DNA of 64,000 bases from Megalonaias nervosa (lineage: Eukaryota > Mollusca > Bivalvia > Unionida > Unionidae): the NCBI GenBank assembly GCA_016617855.1, contig JAECUM010009744.1:1-64000 (forward strand), given 5' to 3'. How positions within the stretch are numbered: position 1 is the first letter of the stretch; each line of letters opens with the position of its first letter. A program made the translations under genes and the position numbers. Shown here piece by piece: positions 47,640 to 60,802 of this stretch. The notes beneath the pieces were generated by a model that was not told the origin of the DNA, did not search any database, and saw only the letters and a program-made list of their open reading frames with translations.

Positions 47640-48073
47640 CATGCAGGCATTGTTGTCTTTTCATAAGATTAACATGCAGTATAATTGTTGTATTTATTGG
47701 TGTTTATAGTACTCGCTGCAGGTCTTACAGTATAATATACAAAAATATGTAAAATATGTGCATTACAGACAAGAATATTTTGCAGACTTCTGTGGATTTG
47801 TTGCAGTTATAAATTAGTGATGATTGGTAATATGATGGGAATTCCTTATTGTTGATTATTCACAAGTCTTGATACGTCATTTTTCCTCAGATGATTGTTT
47901 GGTGTACCTGGCAATAATAATTTTTATGGAAGTATCAGATTTTATTCATAACGACGTGTATGTGCATTGCTTTGTTTGATTGTCTGCTAAAGCCTAGATT
48001 CTAGATACAAAAGTCACTATATTCCATTGAATTTACACATGTCAGGTTGAAAAAATATCAAGTATCATTTCAG

Positions 48074-48175
48074 ACTTGGATGCAATTAGCTGGCTTATGT
48101 TTGAGGGTCCCAATGAGCGGAGACAATCAATGGATACTGAATAAAACACACATCAGAGTAGCTTTGAGAAGAATG
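48074..48175 (+). CDS. MRPL9: Mitochondrial ribosomal protein L9, internal exon (C-terminal domain)
   Basis: Acceptor ATTTCAG, donor AATG|GTAAGG, phase 0 on both sides, so it joins the exon at 33800-33853 in frame. The 34 residues TWMQLAGLCLRVPMSGDNQW and HIRVALRRM match the start of the bL9m C-terminal region (human [33 protein letters not shown]): Leu-x-Val-x-Met, then Trp-x-Leu, then a basic helix. The last coding exon was not identified with confidence; a possible one is discussed in the findings. The preceding intron (14.2 kb) holds the Gmr1-like element, satellites and SINE S2. Confidence 0.75.
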
Positions 48176-48419
48176 GTAAGGTTTTGGGGAGGCTGCAGAT
48201 TTATATACAATCTACAAATTACATCATGATTTGAATGCTCTTTAAGTACAGGGGTTCCTGGGAATCTGTTATTTTTAGAAGTCCCAGCCTTTAGTATTGG
48301 AAGTCCCAAAATGTTCAGTGTTATTATAATTTTTAATTTCTATGGTGTAAACATACTTGTTTTCTGTCAGTTGTATTGGTGACAGCCAGGGAGTATTAAA
48401 AAGAAATAAAGGTCTTAGA

Positions 48420-49640
48420 TGTTAGTACATAATAAATTTGCAGTTTTGATTGGGCAGGGAGAGAAGTAAAGATCCAGTGGAGCCCAGAAACTTAAAGTTG
48501 GATGGTCATAGAGAGTTAGCATATCAGAGAAAGATATCTAATTAATTTCAAAAAAAGAACATCACACCTAATTAATATCAGGAGAACAGTGTGATGTCCA
48601 TTACATCATTTATCCTTTTTTCAGAATTCACAGGCAGCGCTTAGTGAAATTTTTTTTAGATATGGGACCAGGGCAGGTAGCTTTAAAAAAACAGCACTTG
48701 CCCCAATTTGAAATCCACTTGGTTGACAGTTGCATAATATTTTACTGTTATTTTCACAACATTGAATCTGCAATACTTTAAATAAGAACAGAATATAAAA
48801 TTGATTTAAATTGACAAATTGTTTGTTTACTTCAGAAAAAATTGTGTATGACCTTGTCTGCTAAAATTATGATTTGATTTCATTAAAGCCATTTTAATAT
48901 CAGTAATATGTCAGCTGTCACTGTTGTTTAGCTTACTCTTTCTGCAATGGAAAAACCCTTGTCCATACCAGATACACCATCCACCAGTTCTAAAATTCTC
49001 AGAATACATTCATCTACCCAGTCTTACTCCATATCATAGGCCCATGTACACTTCCACATCCATTCTTTTCTGGACAGTATCTCAAGTCATGACATGAAAG
49101 ACAGTGCTTGCCTACAGAAAAAGTACCTGAGTGATTATTATGTTGTATCAGATCCTGATATTCATATCTCTTTATTTACAAAACATTATCACTTAGTCTT
49201 TAATCATGAGAAAGTTTGTTTTGATAGTTTAATGACAATTTTTCATTGCTGTATGGATGATGAACTACCTACCCTTCCTGTGATTTAGGGAATTACCTGC
49301 AGCAATATATATAAATTTCAAAGGGGTTGTCAGAATCATTCCTTCTAAAGTTTTCAGTTAGAGTGTTTTATATGAGGGTCTGTGTATTAATTTCATTAAT
49401 TTTGTTGATTGCAATGTTTTTAACATCAAATTAATCTGATAGTGACTTTTGTAGAGATTATGTTCCTCCTTTCATTATTTAATGGTAGTTGCATTAATAT
49501 AATTCATATATAATGTTCCTCTGTTCAGTACATGAATAAATTCAAAGTTTTTTTATTCACAAATAGACACAGCCCTTGTTATTATAGATAATCATTTATT
49601 TTTGTAATCCAAACATTTCTTGTTTCAGAATTTTTTGAAA
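48420..49640. other. No recognisable gene
   Basis: AT-rich sequence with only short frames. No element ends noted. Confidence 0.45.
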
Positions 49641-49649
49641 TATGTCATA

Positions 49650-51140
49650 AAGTGTGAGTATGAATGGCACAAGCAAAGTCTTATCACCTAAGGGGATAGA
49701 ACTGAGCACATTTATGGAGTGTGATTGCTCTCAACACTTCAGGGAGGGTCCACATTCTCCAGGTACCCTGGGTCAGGTAATTAGCAGTTCATGCAACCAC
49801 CAAGAGAGTTCTGTGATGTTGTGGCTCTTTTAGATTGGAGGAAGGTTATTCCCACAGATCTAGATTACCATTGACTTTAGATGGCCAGTCATTGACCGGT
49901 CACCAATCACTGGGTACAGAAAACTGATCACCAGGTTCCAGTCACAACACTGGGCACCAGGTCTCATATACCAATCATTGGATGATGAAGTAAAACGGAC
50001 ACAGTGGCATTTTTCATAATTCTTTCTCAATTTCAGTAAAAATAACATGGCATCATATACTGATATAATACAAACAAATGATATGCAAGCTTTGCTAGAA
50101 AATGTTCCACTATAGCTGTATTCTTTGACTTTAGAACATTACACTGATTTTTTTGAGAATATGAGAGTTTTTAAAATTTGTTGAATTCGTCCTCACTGTT
50201 AAAGGCAGTGCTATAACAGTGGCAGTTCATGTCATAAAATGAAGTGATTTTCATAAAAAGGGTTACTTTGTTAATCACTTTTCATGAATAGATCATCAAG
50301 CACCAGGTTAGGAGTGCCATTTTTACTCGAAGTCAGCTGCTACACTTGTTAACAACGGTCATTCAGGAAGATGTCAGGCTTCAGTGTAATTTTTTAGCAC
50401 TGATATTTTAAAAGAAATATTAACTTCTTAATGAAACTTTTTTTGCAGCTTCATAAGTGTGTATTTCATCAGGGTCATTTGCTTGCCTCACTGTTAAAGC
50501 AGTAGAAACTTTAGAGTCATAGGCCAGGTCCATAGTGACAATAGTATCATTCACTTGTCTATTCTAAATCACTTCCTTCAGTCTTCTGTTATTTTGCAAT
50601 GGTTAATGGAGACTGTAGCAAAGACATCATGGTCTGAATTGTCTGTGATCATGGCATTGTCAGCAGAGCTACTCCACAACAGAGATGTCACATTGGACAC
50701 TTCAAAGTTTTTGTTAGAGCAAAAATCTTCTTGGAGCTTCACCCCTGGAATTGGAGACTTTATTTGGCAGCCTTATTCCTGCTTTTGGATCTCAGGATTT
50801 GAAAGCCCTACAACATAGGTCCCTTGCTTGAGTTACTAACCTTTGAAGCTGATCAGTAAGCAAGCACAGCATGATCAAGTCATGGGGCAGACCAATTTCC
50901 AACACAAGGGTATACAGTCACAACAGTAAAGTGTCCAACTTTCCTGTAAGACCACTCCCCAAAAGTTGTACTAAAGATGGAAAATCTGGAGAGGTGTGGG
51001 CAAGGCAATGAAGTCTAATAACTCCTTCCCTTTTCCCAAGCAGAGCAGTGGGGAGCATTCATAGGGATGCCTCTCCTGTCCTGCACTGTATCCCTCTTCC
51101 TTTAATACAAATAAGTATTCTGTTAGCCCTCTTTTCAGAG
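49650..51140 (+). pseudogene. Possible gag region of DIRS-like element A
   Basis: Less AT-rich than the flanks, with broken coding-like text such as MALSAELLHNRDVTLDTSKF near 50670-50730, upstream of the clear reverse-transcriptase part. Assigned to the same element by position and base composition only. Confidence 0.35.
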
Positions 51141-54038
51141 GCCTGATTAAACGTCAAGGAAGATTGGTTGGTCCTTTCTGTAGTGTAGGAGGGTATACAT
51201 TTGCAGTTCACAGAACTTGCTCCTCTCTCAAGGACTTCCATCCTTATTCCATCAGACAAATGTAATCATGTTAAAGGAAGAGGTGTGCACCCTTCATAAG
51301 GAGGCATTAGAGGGGGTTCAAACATCGAGTTGCCTGAATTCTGCTCATGGATATTATGGTACCCACAAAAGGTGGGAAACTGAGGTTGATTATACATCTT
51401 TTCCCCAGCTAACAAATTTTTGCAAGAGGAAAGTTACAAGATGGAAATGGTAGCATCTGCTCAAAATGCTGTCAGATCTGGAGATGGGACAGTTTCCATC
51501 AATCTGCAGAATGCTTATTTCCACATCCCTTTCTTAACTCAGCACAAAAAGTATTTCTGTCTTTTGATCAGTCAGGAAGTATTTAAATTCTAAGCCAAGC
51601 CATTCTGGCAATGGGAGTAGCACTCTCCGCACTTGAGGTATCTGTGGATTTCTTTTATCAAGAACTTTAACAACTGGCTAATGCATGACAGCAACAAATA
51701 GTCTATACTATGTCATATGACCAGCTGTTGGTCTGTAGTGACTTGGTACTTGTTCCCAACCTAGTGAATTTGGATCTCATTCCTTCTCAGGATTTCACAT
51801 ACATAGGAATGAATTTTATTAAATTTCTGGGTCAGGTTCATGTTCCCCCAGAAAGGAAAGGCAATGTCCTGGAGTTGTTGAGGACTTTATAGGCCAAGAC
51901 TTTGTTGTTAGCTTCACTTTATCTCTTCTAGGAGCCTTGAACTCTGCAGCAGATCTGGTAGCCCAAGAGAGACTCCATTTATATACTCTTAGTTTCTTCT
52001 GTTGGTGGTCAGAAAACCACACAAGGATTCACTGTCAAATTGAATTTCTCAAGGGTCAACATTTCAGTACTACCTCAACCATCAATACCAAATTTTGATG
52101 TCAGTTTCTTTGAACACCAGCGAACCCACTCCTATCTCTACACCGGCATTTCAGATTAAGGGGGGGGGGGCTTATTCAGAGCCAGAAGGAGTACTTCTCC
52201 TAGGCCATTTCTCCCAGGAAGAGAGCTTCTTGCTTAATAAACATTTTGGCAATGAAAACTGTGTTCTTCACCCTGAAAATTGTGCACGGATTGTGTCATG
52301 GGGCATTTCATCATGGTCTTCTCAGACATCACATCTGAGGTTGCATACCACTGATGGCAAGGAGGTACTCATGCACCTTCTCTGCATGGACATCTAAAAC
52401 CTGCTACACTGGGCAGAGTATGAAGGGTTTACACTTCAAGCAGGGTTCATACAGTCTTTGAAGGTCTTTGACAGTTTGGGAATAATGAGGTAGCATTTTC
52501 AAAGCCTTGAAAGTTTGGGAAAATCGAGCAGATTACCCAGAGGTCTTTAAAAGTTTGAAAATTGAAATAAACCCAAACATTTAATTTCTTTCCATAATCA
52601 CAAATAAAATTGTCCAAGGTTGTTAGATTCGGATGTAGTCGAGTTTTCCTGGTTTCTTTCTTTTGATGACCCATTCAGTTTCATTTCATCATTAAACAAT
52701 ATTGTAGTATTTTGCATTCGTTGTTTTCTCATATAACATAACTTGTATACAAAATGTTAGTGAAAATAGGTCTTGGAAATCTATGTTTGTGGTCTTTGAA
52801 AGTTTGGGAAAAGTCTTTGAATTTGTCATTCTGAATTCTGTGTGAACCCTGTCAAGTCTTCACATTCCATTAAAGAAAACATTCTTGCAGATAGTTTGTC
52901 CAGAACAGGTAAGTTAGTCCTAACCGAATGGTCTCTACATCAAGCAGTTTCAGAGTATCTTTGCTTTCTGTGGGAGAAATCTTTAGTGGACTTGCTTGCA
53001 GTGAAACCCAACAACAAGCTTCAGAATCTATTTATTTTTACCCAGTCCCAGACCAAAGAGCTTGGGGAGTGGACGTCTTCAGCCTTAGGTGGGATCAGCT
53101 GTTAGCTTATGCATTCCCACCCTTGAGGTTAATTCCACAGTTGTGTCACAAGTTTAGGATATCCACAGCTCGGATAATCCTGATAGCACCACTGTGGCTT
53201 AAAAGGTCTTCGTTCAGTGGAAGGATCTGTTTTCAGAACACAAAGGTACTCTGCTTCACACCAATCCTCAGATTCCTTCATGACTGGCTTGTTGCAAGCA
53301 ATCTATATTCCAGGCAGAGTCTTGAGCAAGATTGCAGACTGCATCATCCAGGCATGGACATGTTCTACATCTAAGGCTGCAGTGATTCCCAACCATTTTT
53401 TGCTGTGACCATGAAATGGGCTCCAACAGGACCTCCCAAACCTCAGGGTTATGATGTGATTTCGTCTGATGACACTTTACAACCCTACTGAGGCCCTCCC
53501 CCACATCCCTTATTTAGTTCACAACTTGAGGTCTATGCTGCAAAGTGGAGAATCTGTTATGATTGGTGCACTATGAAACATATTTATCCTATCTGCCATT
53601 CTGTGCTGCAGTAACAGATTTCCTGCACCTCTTTTTTGAGTAGAGAGCTTCGTTAGTTTCCACTATCAAACACTCATTTGTTCTCCAAACATTAGTTCAT
53701 TGGCTCAAATTCTCTTTTGGTAAATCTTATTAAATATTTAGAGCTGCAGAGACTGGTGTCTCTTTTGTCGATTCCTAGACTGAATCTTCCATATGTTTTG
53801 TGGGATTTGACATTAACCCACCTGAACCTTTGAGTGAGACATCATATTAAAATCTTGTTCTTAAAAGGATATTTCTAATAGGCTGGCTGTAACATCAATG
53901 CATGTGAGAGGCAAACTGCATACATTATCAATAGAGGAAGAATGTTTTAGGTTCAATGAGAATTATGATTCTGTTTACCTGTTATGCCAGCTAGGTTTCT
54001 TTCAGAAAGCCAGCATCCGTCAGTACTCCAGTCCCTGA
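51140..54038 (+). pseudogene. DIRS-like element A: reverse transcriptase, RNase H, start of tyrosine recombinase
   Basis: In changing + strand frames: GYTFAVHRTCSSLKDFHPY (51180-51240), TSFPQLTNFCKRK, YKMEMVASAQNAVRSGD, VSINLQNAYFHIPF (51480-51530), a damaged KAxPF, LDLIPSQDFTYIGMNF with VHVPPERK (51770-51860) and SLLGALNSAADLVAQERLH (51930-51985). RNase H follows: ILADSLSRTGKLVLTEWSLH (52880-52940) and YPVPDQRAWGVDVFSLRWD (53040-53095). The recombinase starts with LPYVLWDLTLTHL (53795-53830) and KLHTLSIEEECFRF (53910-53955), reaching RQYSSP at 54035. The order RT-RNase H-recombinase is that of DIRS1-like elements, which lack a DDE integrase. The YLDD catalytic block of the RT is lost in a deletion near 51600-51700. 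The recombinase resumes at 61336. Confidence 0.8.
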
Positions 54039-54805
54039 GGGTACGTGACTTTTTTGGCACTGGCTATTTTGGCATGACTGTTATGGCACCAGACAGTTTG
54101 GCACTAGTTGCTTTGGTGCGCGAAAAAAGAACATGTTGGATTTATACATTATGTATTAGATGTAGGAGTGGGCCAGCTTGGTACTACGTCAAAGAGTATA
54201 TTTGTCTTTTGGGTAAATCATGGTATTTGGCCTTTTTGCGGCTTTTTAATGTTATATCAGCATAGAAGCCACAGTTGTGGCCTAAAATACAATCTTAATG
54301 TCCAGAAACATATGGGGGTGCATGCTGTAGGTGGTTCCCAAGTTTCAGTTCTTTTTGAAAATTACATTTTTTTCCAATCACCTGTGAATACACACCCAAA
54401 ATGGCCATTTTTTACATTATGCTGTTGCACTTAAATATATTTCATTTTTCAACAAAGAATATTAGTATTTCCTTATATTAGTAGAACAGAGTGTTGTCAT
54501 TATTCTTACAGAAAATTTCATCACAAAAATTTTGATGTATTTGTTGAAAGTAAAAGTAGAAAATTGGTAGATATATCAATAAAAATGTGGAACCTGTACT
54601 TCGTTATACATTTTTATATTCTTGTTACCCTCTTCTAGTTATGTCTGTAATTATTAGGAAAGATTTCATATTATTTTACTGAATTTCATATATAAGAGTT
54701 AAACTATGGTCATAAATGCTGCAGAAACTAAAGAAATGTCAGATTGGAGTCTTCTTTTTTTTTTTAAGGAGTATCCACTGAAATAAAACCTGGTGCAGAA
54801 AAATT

Positions 54806-56957
54806 TGTAGAGTCCATAACAATTCACAGTTTTCCTATATTGAAGACACTCACAACAGTTTTATTAATTTTGGTTATACATACTGTGGGTATGGTTTCAA
54901 AAATATACAAGTCATGGATATATTTTTCATTAATATTTCCTGATGGACAAAATGTGGTTATGGACACTACAGAAAACTGTAGTGTCCATAACCTGAAAAT
55001 ATATGTAATAGTTCCTGGAGCCATTTTTCAAAACTTTAACCATATCAGACTAAAACTTTCCATATTATTAGTATTGCATCATCTTTGGCTGAAAATATGC
55101 CATGTAACAGGATGATGCAACAATTTCCTCATGCAGTATTGCATCAATTGCTTGTCTGCAAAAAAGAAAAATAAGTTCTTTGTATTTACATCCAAGTAGT
55201 ACATTCCAGCAGCCTTGGCTTCAACCGAGTCACTTAGAAGCATGGAGGGATTCCTCAGCATAATTACTGACAAGAAATTATCTGTCAAAATCAGATAATG
55301 TGAAATACTGTACACTGTACCAATATTTTCTGTAGAGTCTGTAACCTATATTAGGCAAATGAGATATAAATGTTTCATGTCATTATTATGCTTGCATGCA
55401 GCACTTTTTGTGTTAAACTGTCCTTTATCATACATATCTTAAATACTTAAGTCAATACTTTTTGCTAAAATTAAATTTTGATTGATTATTGAATTAAAAA
55501 TAGCGAAATTTAATGAAAAGTTAGAATAAAAGTAATTACGTCCTATTTCTCCCCATTTAGTACACTTTCAGTCTTTCCTTCAGACTAATATATGACTATT
55601 TTCAATATATGCACAAACTAACTGACACTAAGGGTTTCAAATATGTGTACATATTGATGATGTTAATATGATACAAAATGGTTACGGACACTATGCATTT
55701 TGTAAACATGTATGTTTGAAATGTTCATTCTATAATACACATATGTATTAAATGGTCATACTGACATAAAAGCCCTACCTAAACAAGATTTCTTTTCTGC
55801 AAAATGGTTTTGATGAGTAAAATGTTTTCATTCCTACAGATCCTGAGAAGTCAATTAAAAAGCTTGACATGGTTGGTATTATATTAATAAGTAGACACAA
55901 ATATTTGCAAATGAACCAAAGGAACATCTTGTTGGGACACTGACAGAGCCAGTTCTTGTCAGTGAATGGGAACATTTCAAGTTCAACAACAATGAACTCA
56001 ATGCAGTTAAGAGTGAGCAAATGAAAATTCACAGACTTGTCTATTTGAAGTGGATGTAAGAACATACATTGTGCTCCCATAAATGATGGTGCTCTACAAT
56101 ACATGGAACTATGTACATGTCTACACCTGTCTAATAGGTATAAGAAGTTAGTACTAAATGTGCTACTTATCAATAAAAAGTGATTTTTAACATGGAAGAC
56201 AAGTACTTTCACTGTGTTACTTTTACTTTTCTATATTTTATGTTACCCAATACGCGGTAGTGTCCATAACCTTCATGCAACATGATCAAGTGGCCATGTT
56301 GTAAACCTGAATGAAGATATCATTGTACAGGAAATGTTTTGAGAATTGTTTCATTGTTTGTATATATTCATTAAACACTCAATTTCATAAGTTTAGCATT
56401 ATATTGATAGCTTGTCATTATAATTTGATATGAAAGGTTCATAATCTCAATATTGCAAGACTGTTAATGGACTCTAGTTAATAACAAATGTACCAATCTT
56501 CCAAGATTTCACTGTCTTTTTCAATTTCTGTTTAATGAAAGATATTATTTAAGCAGAACATGTCAAAATAAGTTTATTCATTTCATGAATTATGTGGTGT
56601 CTGTAACTGTCTGGACCTTTGTCTGGTACATTAATTGTTTTTGATATGCAGTTCTGGAACTAGAACATGTGGTTGATTATTACCTATAGGTTCAAACAAC
56701 AATATCAAAGCAATATTTTCCATTTCCCTTGACCTTATTAGTATATTCTGATAAAGGTATGCTCCGTTAAAATAGTGTTTCAGCAGGTGTTGAAGAGAGA
56801 GTAAGGTTTAATTCGCCTATGACCTATCTAGTCACATAAAAATTATTAGTTTTGTTTGTTTATGAGTTCAAGTTTGTTATATTACAAAAAATTAAATGTT
56901 CAAGTGAAAACCATGACTGACTTTGCTTGTTATATTCACCCTGTAGTGTCCATAACC
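54806..56957. repeat. Dispersed 17-bp motif CTGTAGTGTCCATAACC
   Basis: Perfect head-to-head pair at 54956-54972 and 54977-54993 (17-bp stem, AAAA loop); further copies at 56941-56957 (perfect), 56256-56271 (one base short), about 54806-54820, 55327-55347 and 55680-55692 (diverged, both orientations), and a weak one near 56593. All lie inside the MULE. Confidence 0.85.
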
Positions 56958-56959
56958 AG

Positions 56960-59590
56960 AACCTACTCTGCCGCCAGCAAACAAGAAAAAGTAAACTTGC
57001 CATTTTCTCTTCAGTAAACCATTAAATTTTCAGAGGTTCAAAGTGTTGAACTTCCAAAATCAAGTTGTTTCAACAGAATTCTGTGAATTTGAAATTTGAC
57101 CACCATGTGCCACATATCTGGGCCAAATACTGTGATTTACCCATTTGCATGTTGCCATTTATAGAATACATTTTTACCTTGACAGTTCGAGGAAAAAAGG
57201 GAAAAAGCATCTTGTATCCTAGAACAAAATGTCAGGATTTTTAAAGAATTTATGTTTGAAAATGACGTAAAAAAGGGTGGGATATATCAAAATTCAGTAC
57301 ACATGTATTGCAGTTTTCTTTTTTTATGTGTTTTAATGGCTATGCTATTTTTTTCTTATTTTATTTACCATAAATTGCTCCATTCGGCAGAAAGTTTGCT
57401 TTTGCAAATAATGCAGTCAGCTGTATCAGGAATTAATAATACTGTTCACCAGACTTTTGATTATATGATGTTGGAAGTTGCTGCCTCTTGCCTATATTAC
57501 TCTAATGTTTGAAAGTGCTACCAGCCATGTGAGTATCTAGCGGCTTCTTTTATTATTTTGATCTCTGTGGGTACTATGCTTGAAAGTGTTCATGAATTGA
57601 ACAACCTGGTTTTTTAGACTGATTATTAGCAATTATATAATTAACTTAATATGGCTGAGATTCTTTTTCAGGTACACCACTCCCTTGATAACTAAAGCCC
57701 TGTAACCCACGAACCCGCTTATAATGCAGAGTCAGGCATGAACCACATTTTTTTAAACTTAAAAAAAAAAAATAGTAGCCCTATTTTTTAACTTTAAGAA
57801 AATCACGATCAAAATTGGTAAACGAAACATTGATGTATCACTTGTTTTATTGTGGAAAACGGTAGATAGGACCTGGAAATTTTAATCAACATTATGAAAT
57901 TATCAACTTTTAATAATAAGTCATATATTGTTGCATGTTCTTTCCAAATGACCTTCTAAGTACACTGTAAATAACAATATTCAACAAAATTTTGATCAGT
58001 GAAAAAGTCACTTATGCCTGCTGGAGGCATCACTTTAATAAATAAATATCAATTAAATGATTTTTGTCAAGTGATATTTGTGTTTTAGTTACATCTTTTA
58101 GTTCAAATTAAGTGTAATCATCATATTAAAATGTAATGTGCACTTTTGTATTCAAATGTGAAATGCGTCGATAGACTGTAACAGCTATGTCTGCAAGCAT
58201 TTTGCTGAGAATTTAATTATATGCCAACCGTGATTTGATATCTGACTTAGGGAAGTATTTATTGTATGTTTGCGCTGAATTAAAAGCTGTCATCCTTTGT
58301 ATTGTCATGTTAATTGCGTCTTTTGTATCAAAAAAAGGAGGTTGAATAAAAGAGAAGTCAAAAGGCATGCAAATCCTACATAGGTAAGATCTAGTGACCC
58401 CGATCTTAAATTGGTTGATCTTCTTAAAATTGATCGATCAAACACAGTTATAAATATTATTGTCTACTTAATGTAATTAAACTACCTACTCATTCATAAA
58501 TGTGATCAAAGATAGCAAGGCAACCAAGCGAAATGTATACTTTCTCAGATAAAGAGCTTTGTTTCAGATAGGATCATGGTGGAAAAGCAAGTTTCAGAGA
58601 ATTCCTGAATTGATACTTTGAGATACACTCAAGGATGAGGTGAAGTATCACCCATATTTGCAATGAAATCATGGCATCAATATTTCATTAACTGAACAAT
58701 GCAGAAATTTTGTTTTGACATAGACGATTGTTTCACGAAATAATTATCACTAATTTTTGGAAAAAGGAATCTTGTTTCATGGTTTATCAACAGTTAGTCT
58801 GGTCCCATTTCGTAGACTCCCGGCTTTGTACTTTTTAGCCATAATATAAAGCAAGAAACCAGACTAATCAACAACAATAACAAGCAATGATGTAATACAC
58901 AAATGTTCTCGTGTACACATGAACGTTGTTGGAAACTTTTGGAATAATGTTAACGATCTTGAAAATAAATATAATTTACCGTATACAGAATAACAAATAA
59001 CTTCATTAGAAAAAGCTCTTTATTGACAAGTATTCTTGATGCGATTATAAAACGAGTTACCAGCCACCAAACAGTACATTTACCCCACCCACTCACCCCC
59101 TGCGGTTTTCTCAATGTCCAGCGGGGATGGAATCACTTATTTTTTGGAGGTCCCTCAGTAACTCACGCCCTTGTTTATAATGCGGTCTGTGTTTTTGGAC
59201 CTTATTGTGCGCGAGTTATCAGCAGAGAGGTGTATTTTAATCAAACATTTGTCAATGAACATGCAAGCAAGAATGGTATAAAATGTATTGTTTGAGCACA
59301 CTGGAAACCAAAAGCAAAACAGATGTGTGGTTTTCGTTAATACATAACTAGTTAATTAATCTGTAGATGATACCCACATCATAAAAAGAAAAAAATAGTC
59401 AGCCAAAACTTAATTTCTGTGATAGATCAAGGAGCATATTGTGTTCATAATTTTTTAAAGGTGTAGGAGCAGGTCACTTCAGCATGTCATCAAACTGCAT
59501 GGTGTGTAATATCTTTTATTAGTGTTTTATAAGGGTATATAAACACAGAACTTGCAATCCTTAATTCATAAATAAATTTCTTGAATGAAA
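56960..59590. other. MULE interior without recognisable genes
   Basis: AT-rich sequence. Words TAACCCACG.ACC.GCTTATAATGC (57704-57730) and TAACTCACGCCCTTGTTTATAATGC (59158-59183) recur as a weak direct repeat. A TTAGTCTGGT/ACCAGACTAA inverted pair about 60 bp apart lies at 58795-58867. Confidence 0.45.
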
Positions 59591-59599
59591 ATGGAAACT

Positions 59600-60802
59600 T
59601 GTAAAACAAAATGTGGCAAAGAGAAATGAATCAATGCATGAGGGACCATACATCTTTGACAAGTTTAATGCAGATCATTCAAAGAAGTTCTGGCAATGCA
59701 AGCAAAAAATTAATGTAAGACCCATCTCCACACAGCCACCAATGATAATCAAGTTGTTAAAGAGATATACCAGCAGTCATGGAAGCAGTGTGGCAAAAAT
59801 ATGTGATGTGGGAAAGGTCACAACTGCAATCAAGTGACAAAACAATAGAAACAAATGAAATCCCTTCAGTGATCTTCAGTAATTCTATTCAAGGAACCTT
59901 GGCTGCCATTTAGGGGAAAATGCCTGAAAAGGACTCTTTTCAGAAGGTTATCCAACAATGCAGGAACGAAATTCTCTGTTCAGTTGGAGTGATCAAATAG
60001 AGAGACTTTACATGAATGAACATTCAGCCTGGCTCCTGCCCCAATCTCTCAGATCTGTGTAAGTATGGCAGGTAGATACCAGTTCTCTATGCTTTACTTC
60101 CCAACAAAGGAGGAGAAACATACTGATGAATTTTTTAAGTTCACAAACAGTTGTTGCAATCTGAATTTGTCATCTGTCTCCATTGACTTCGAGCAGGCCT
60201 CAGTCAGTGCAGTAAGGTTGATGTTTCTAACTTCAGAAGTCCATAGATGCTTCTTCCACTTGACCATTAACATGCACAGAAAACTTGCTGAAGGAGGCCT
60301 GTTGCATCAATCTGTTTCACTGATCCTGATTTTGCTCTTTCCGCCAGAATGATAGTTGCAGTTGCATTTGTTCCAATTGACAAGCTGACTATTGCGCTTG
60401 AAGCACTGATAAATATACTTACAGAAGATATCATGCCTATCGTCAGCTGATTTGAGGACTTCTGTTTTGGTCATCCTAATTGCCTTCAAGGTCAACAGTG
60501 CAGTTTTCCCTCCACAAATCTGGTCTTTCCATGAGAGGACCCTGAATGGAGATAATCATAAAAATATTTATGCTGAAGCTACCCATCGAAGATTGCAGGC
60601 AGAATCTGGGATGGATCACCTTAACATTTGGAAATTTATTGACAGAATCAAAGCCATTCAAAAAGGACATGACATGGTGTTTGAGCAATTCATCTATGAA
60701 CATCAACCACTGATCAAATGCAGGACATATGTTGATACTGATGCAAGAATCAAAAGGTTTGTCGAGAGGTATGATAAACGAAATGTTATTGAGTATCTAT
60801 GA
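59600..60802 (+). pseudogene. FLYWCH-type MULE transposase, decayed
   Basis: The first frame (59613-59837) has a FLYWCH zinc-finger pattern: HEGPYIFDKFNAD..KKFWQCKQK, then SSHG-type His and KVTTAIK. After shifts come QQCRNEILCS, then VLYALLPNKGGETY and SSVSIDFEQASVSAVRLMF (second catalytic Asp in DFE), HRCFFHLTINMHRKL, AFVPIDKLTIALEAL. The last frame (60452-60802) is well kept: VFPPQIWSFHERTLNGDN, YAEATHRRLQAESGMDHLNI, WKFIDRIKAIQKG and a final RNVIEYL. The catalytic Glu is in NxYAEATHRR. About 100 residues around the first catalytic Asp are missing near 60050. This is a standard invertebrate FLYWCH-MULE that would cut and paste the surrounding element. Dead copy. Confidence 0.88.

Noticed and set aside
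47580..47640. Possible tRNA-Leu/Ser gene on the - strand
   Set aside because: Same reasoning: it is the head of a SINE with a CAA tail and 9-bp duplications.
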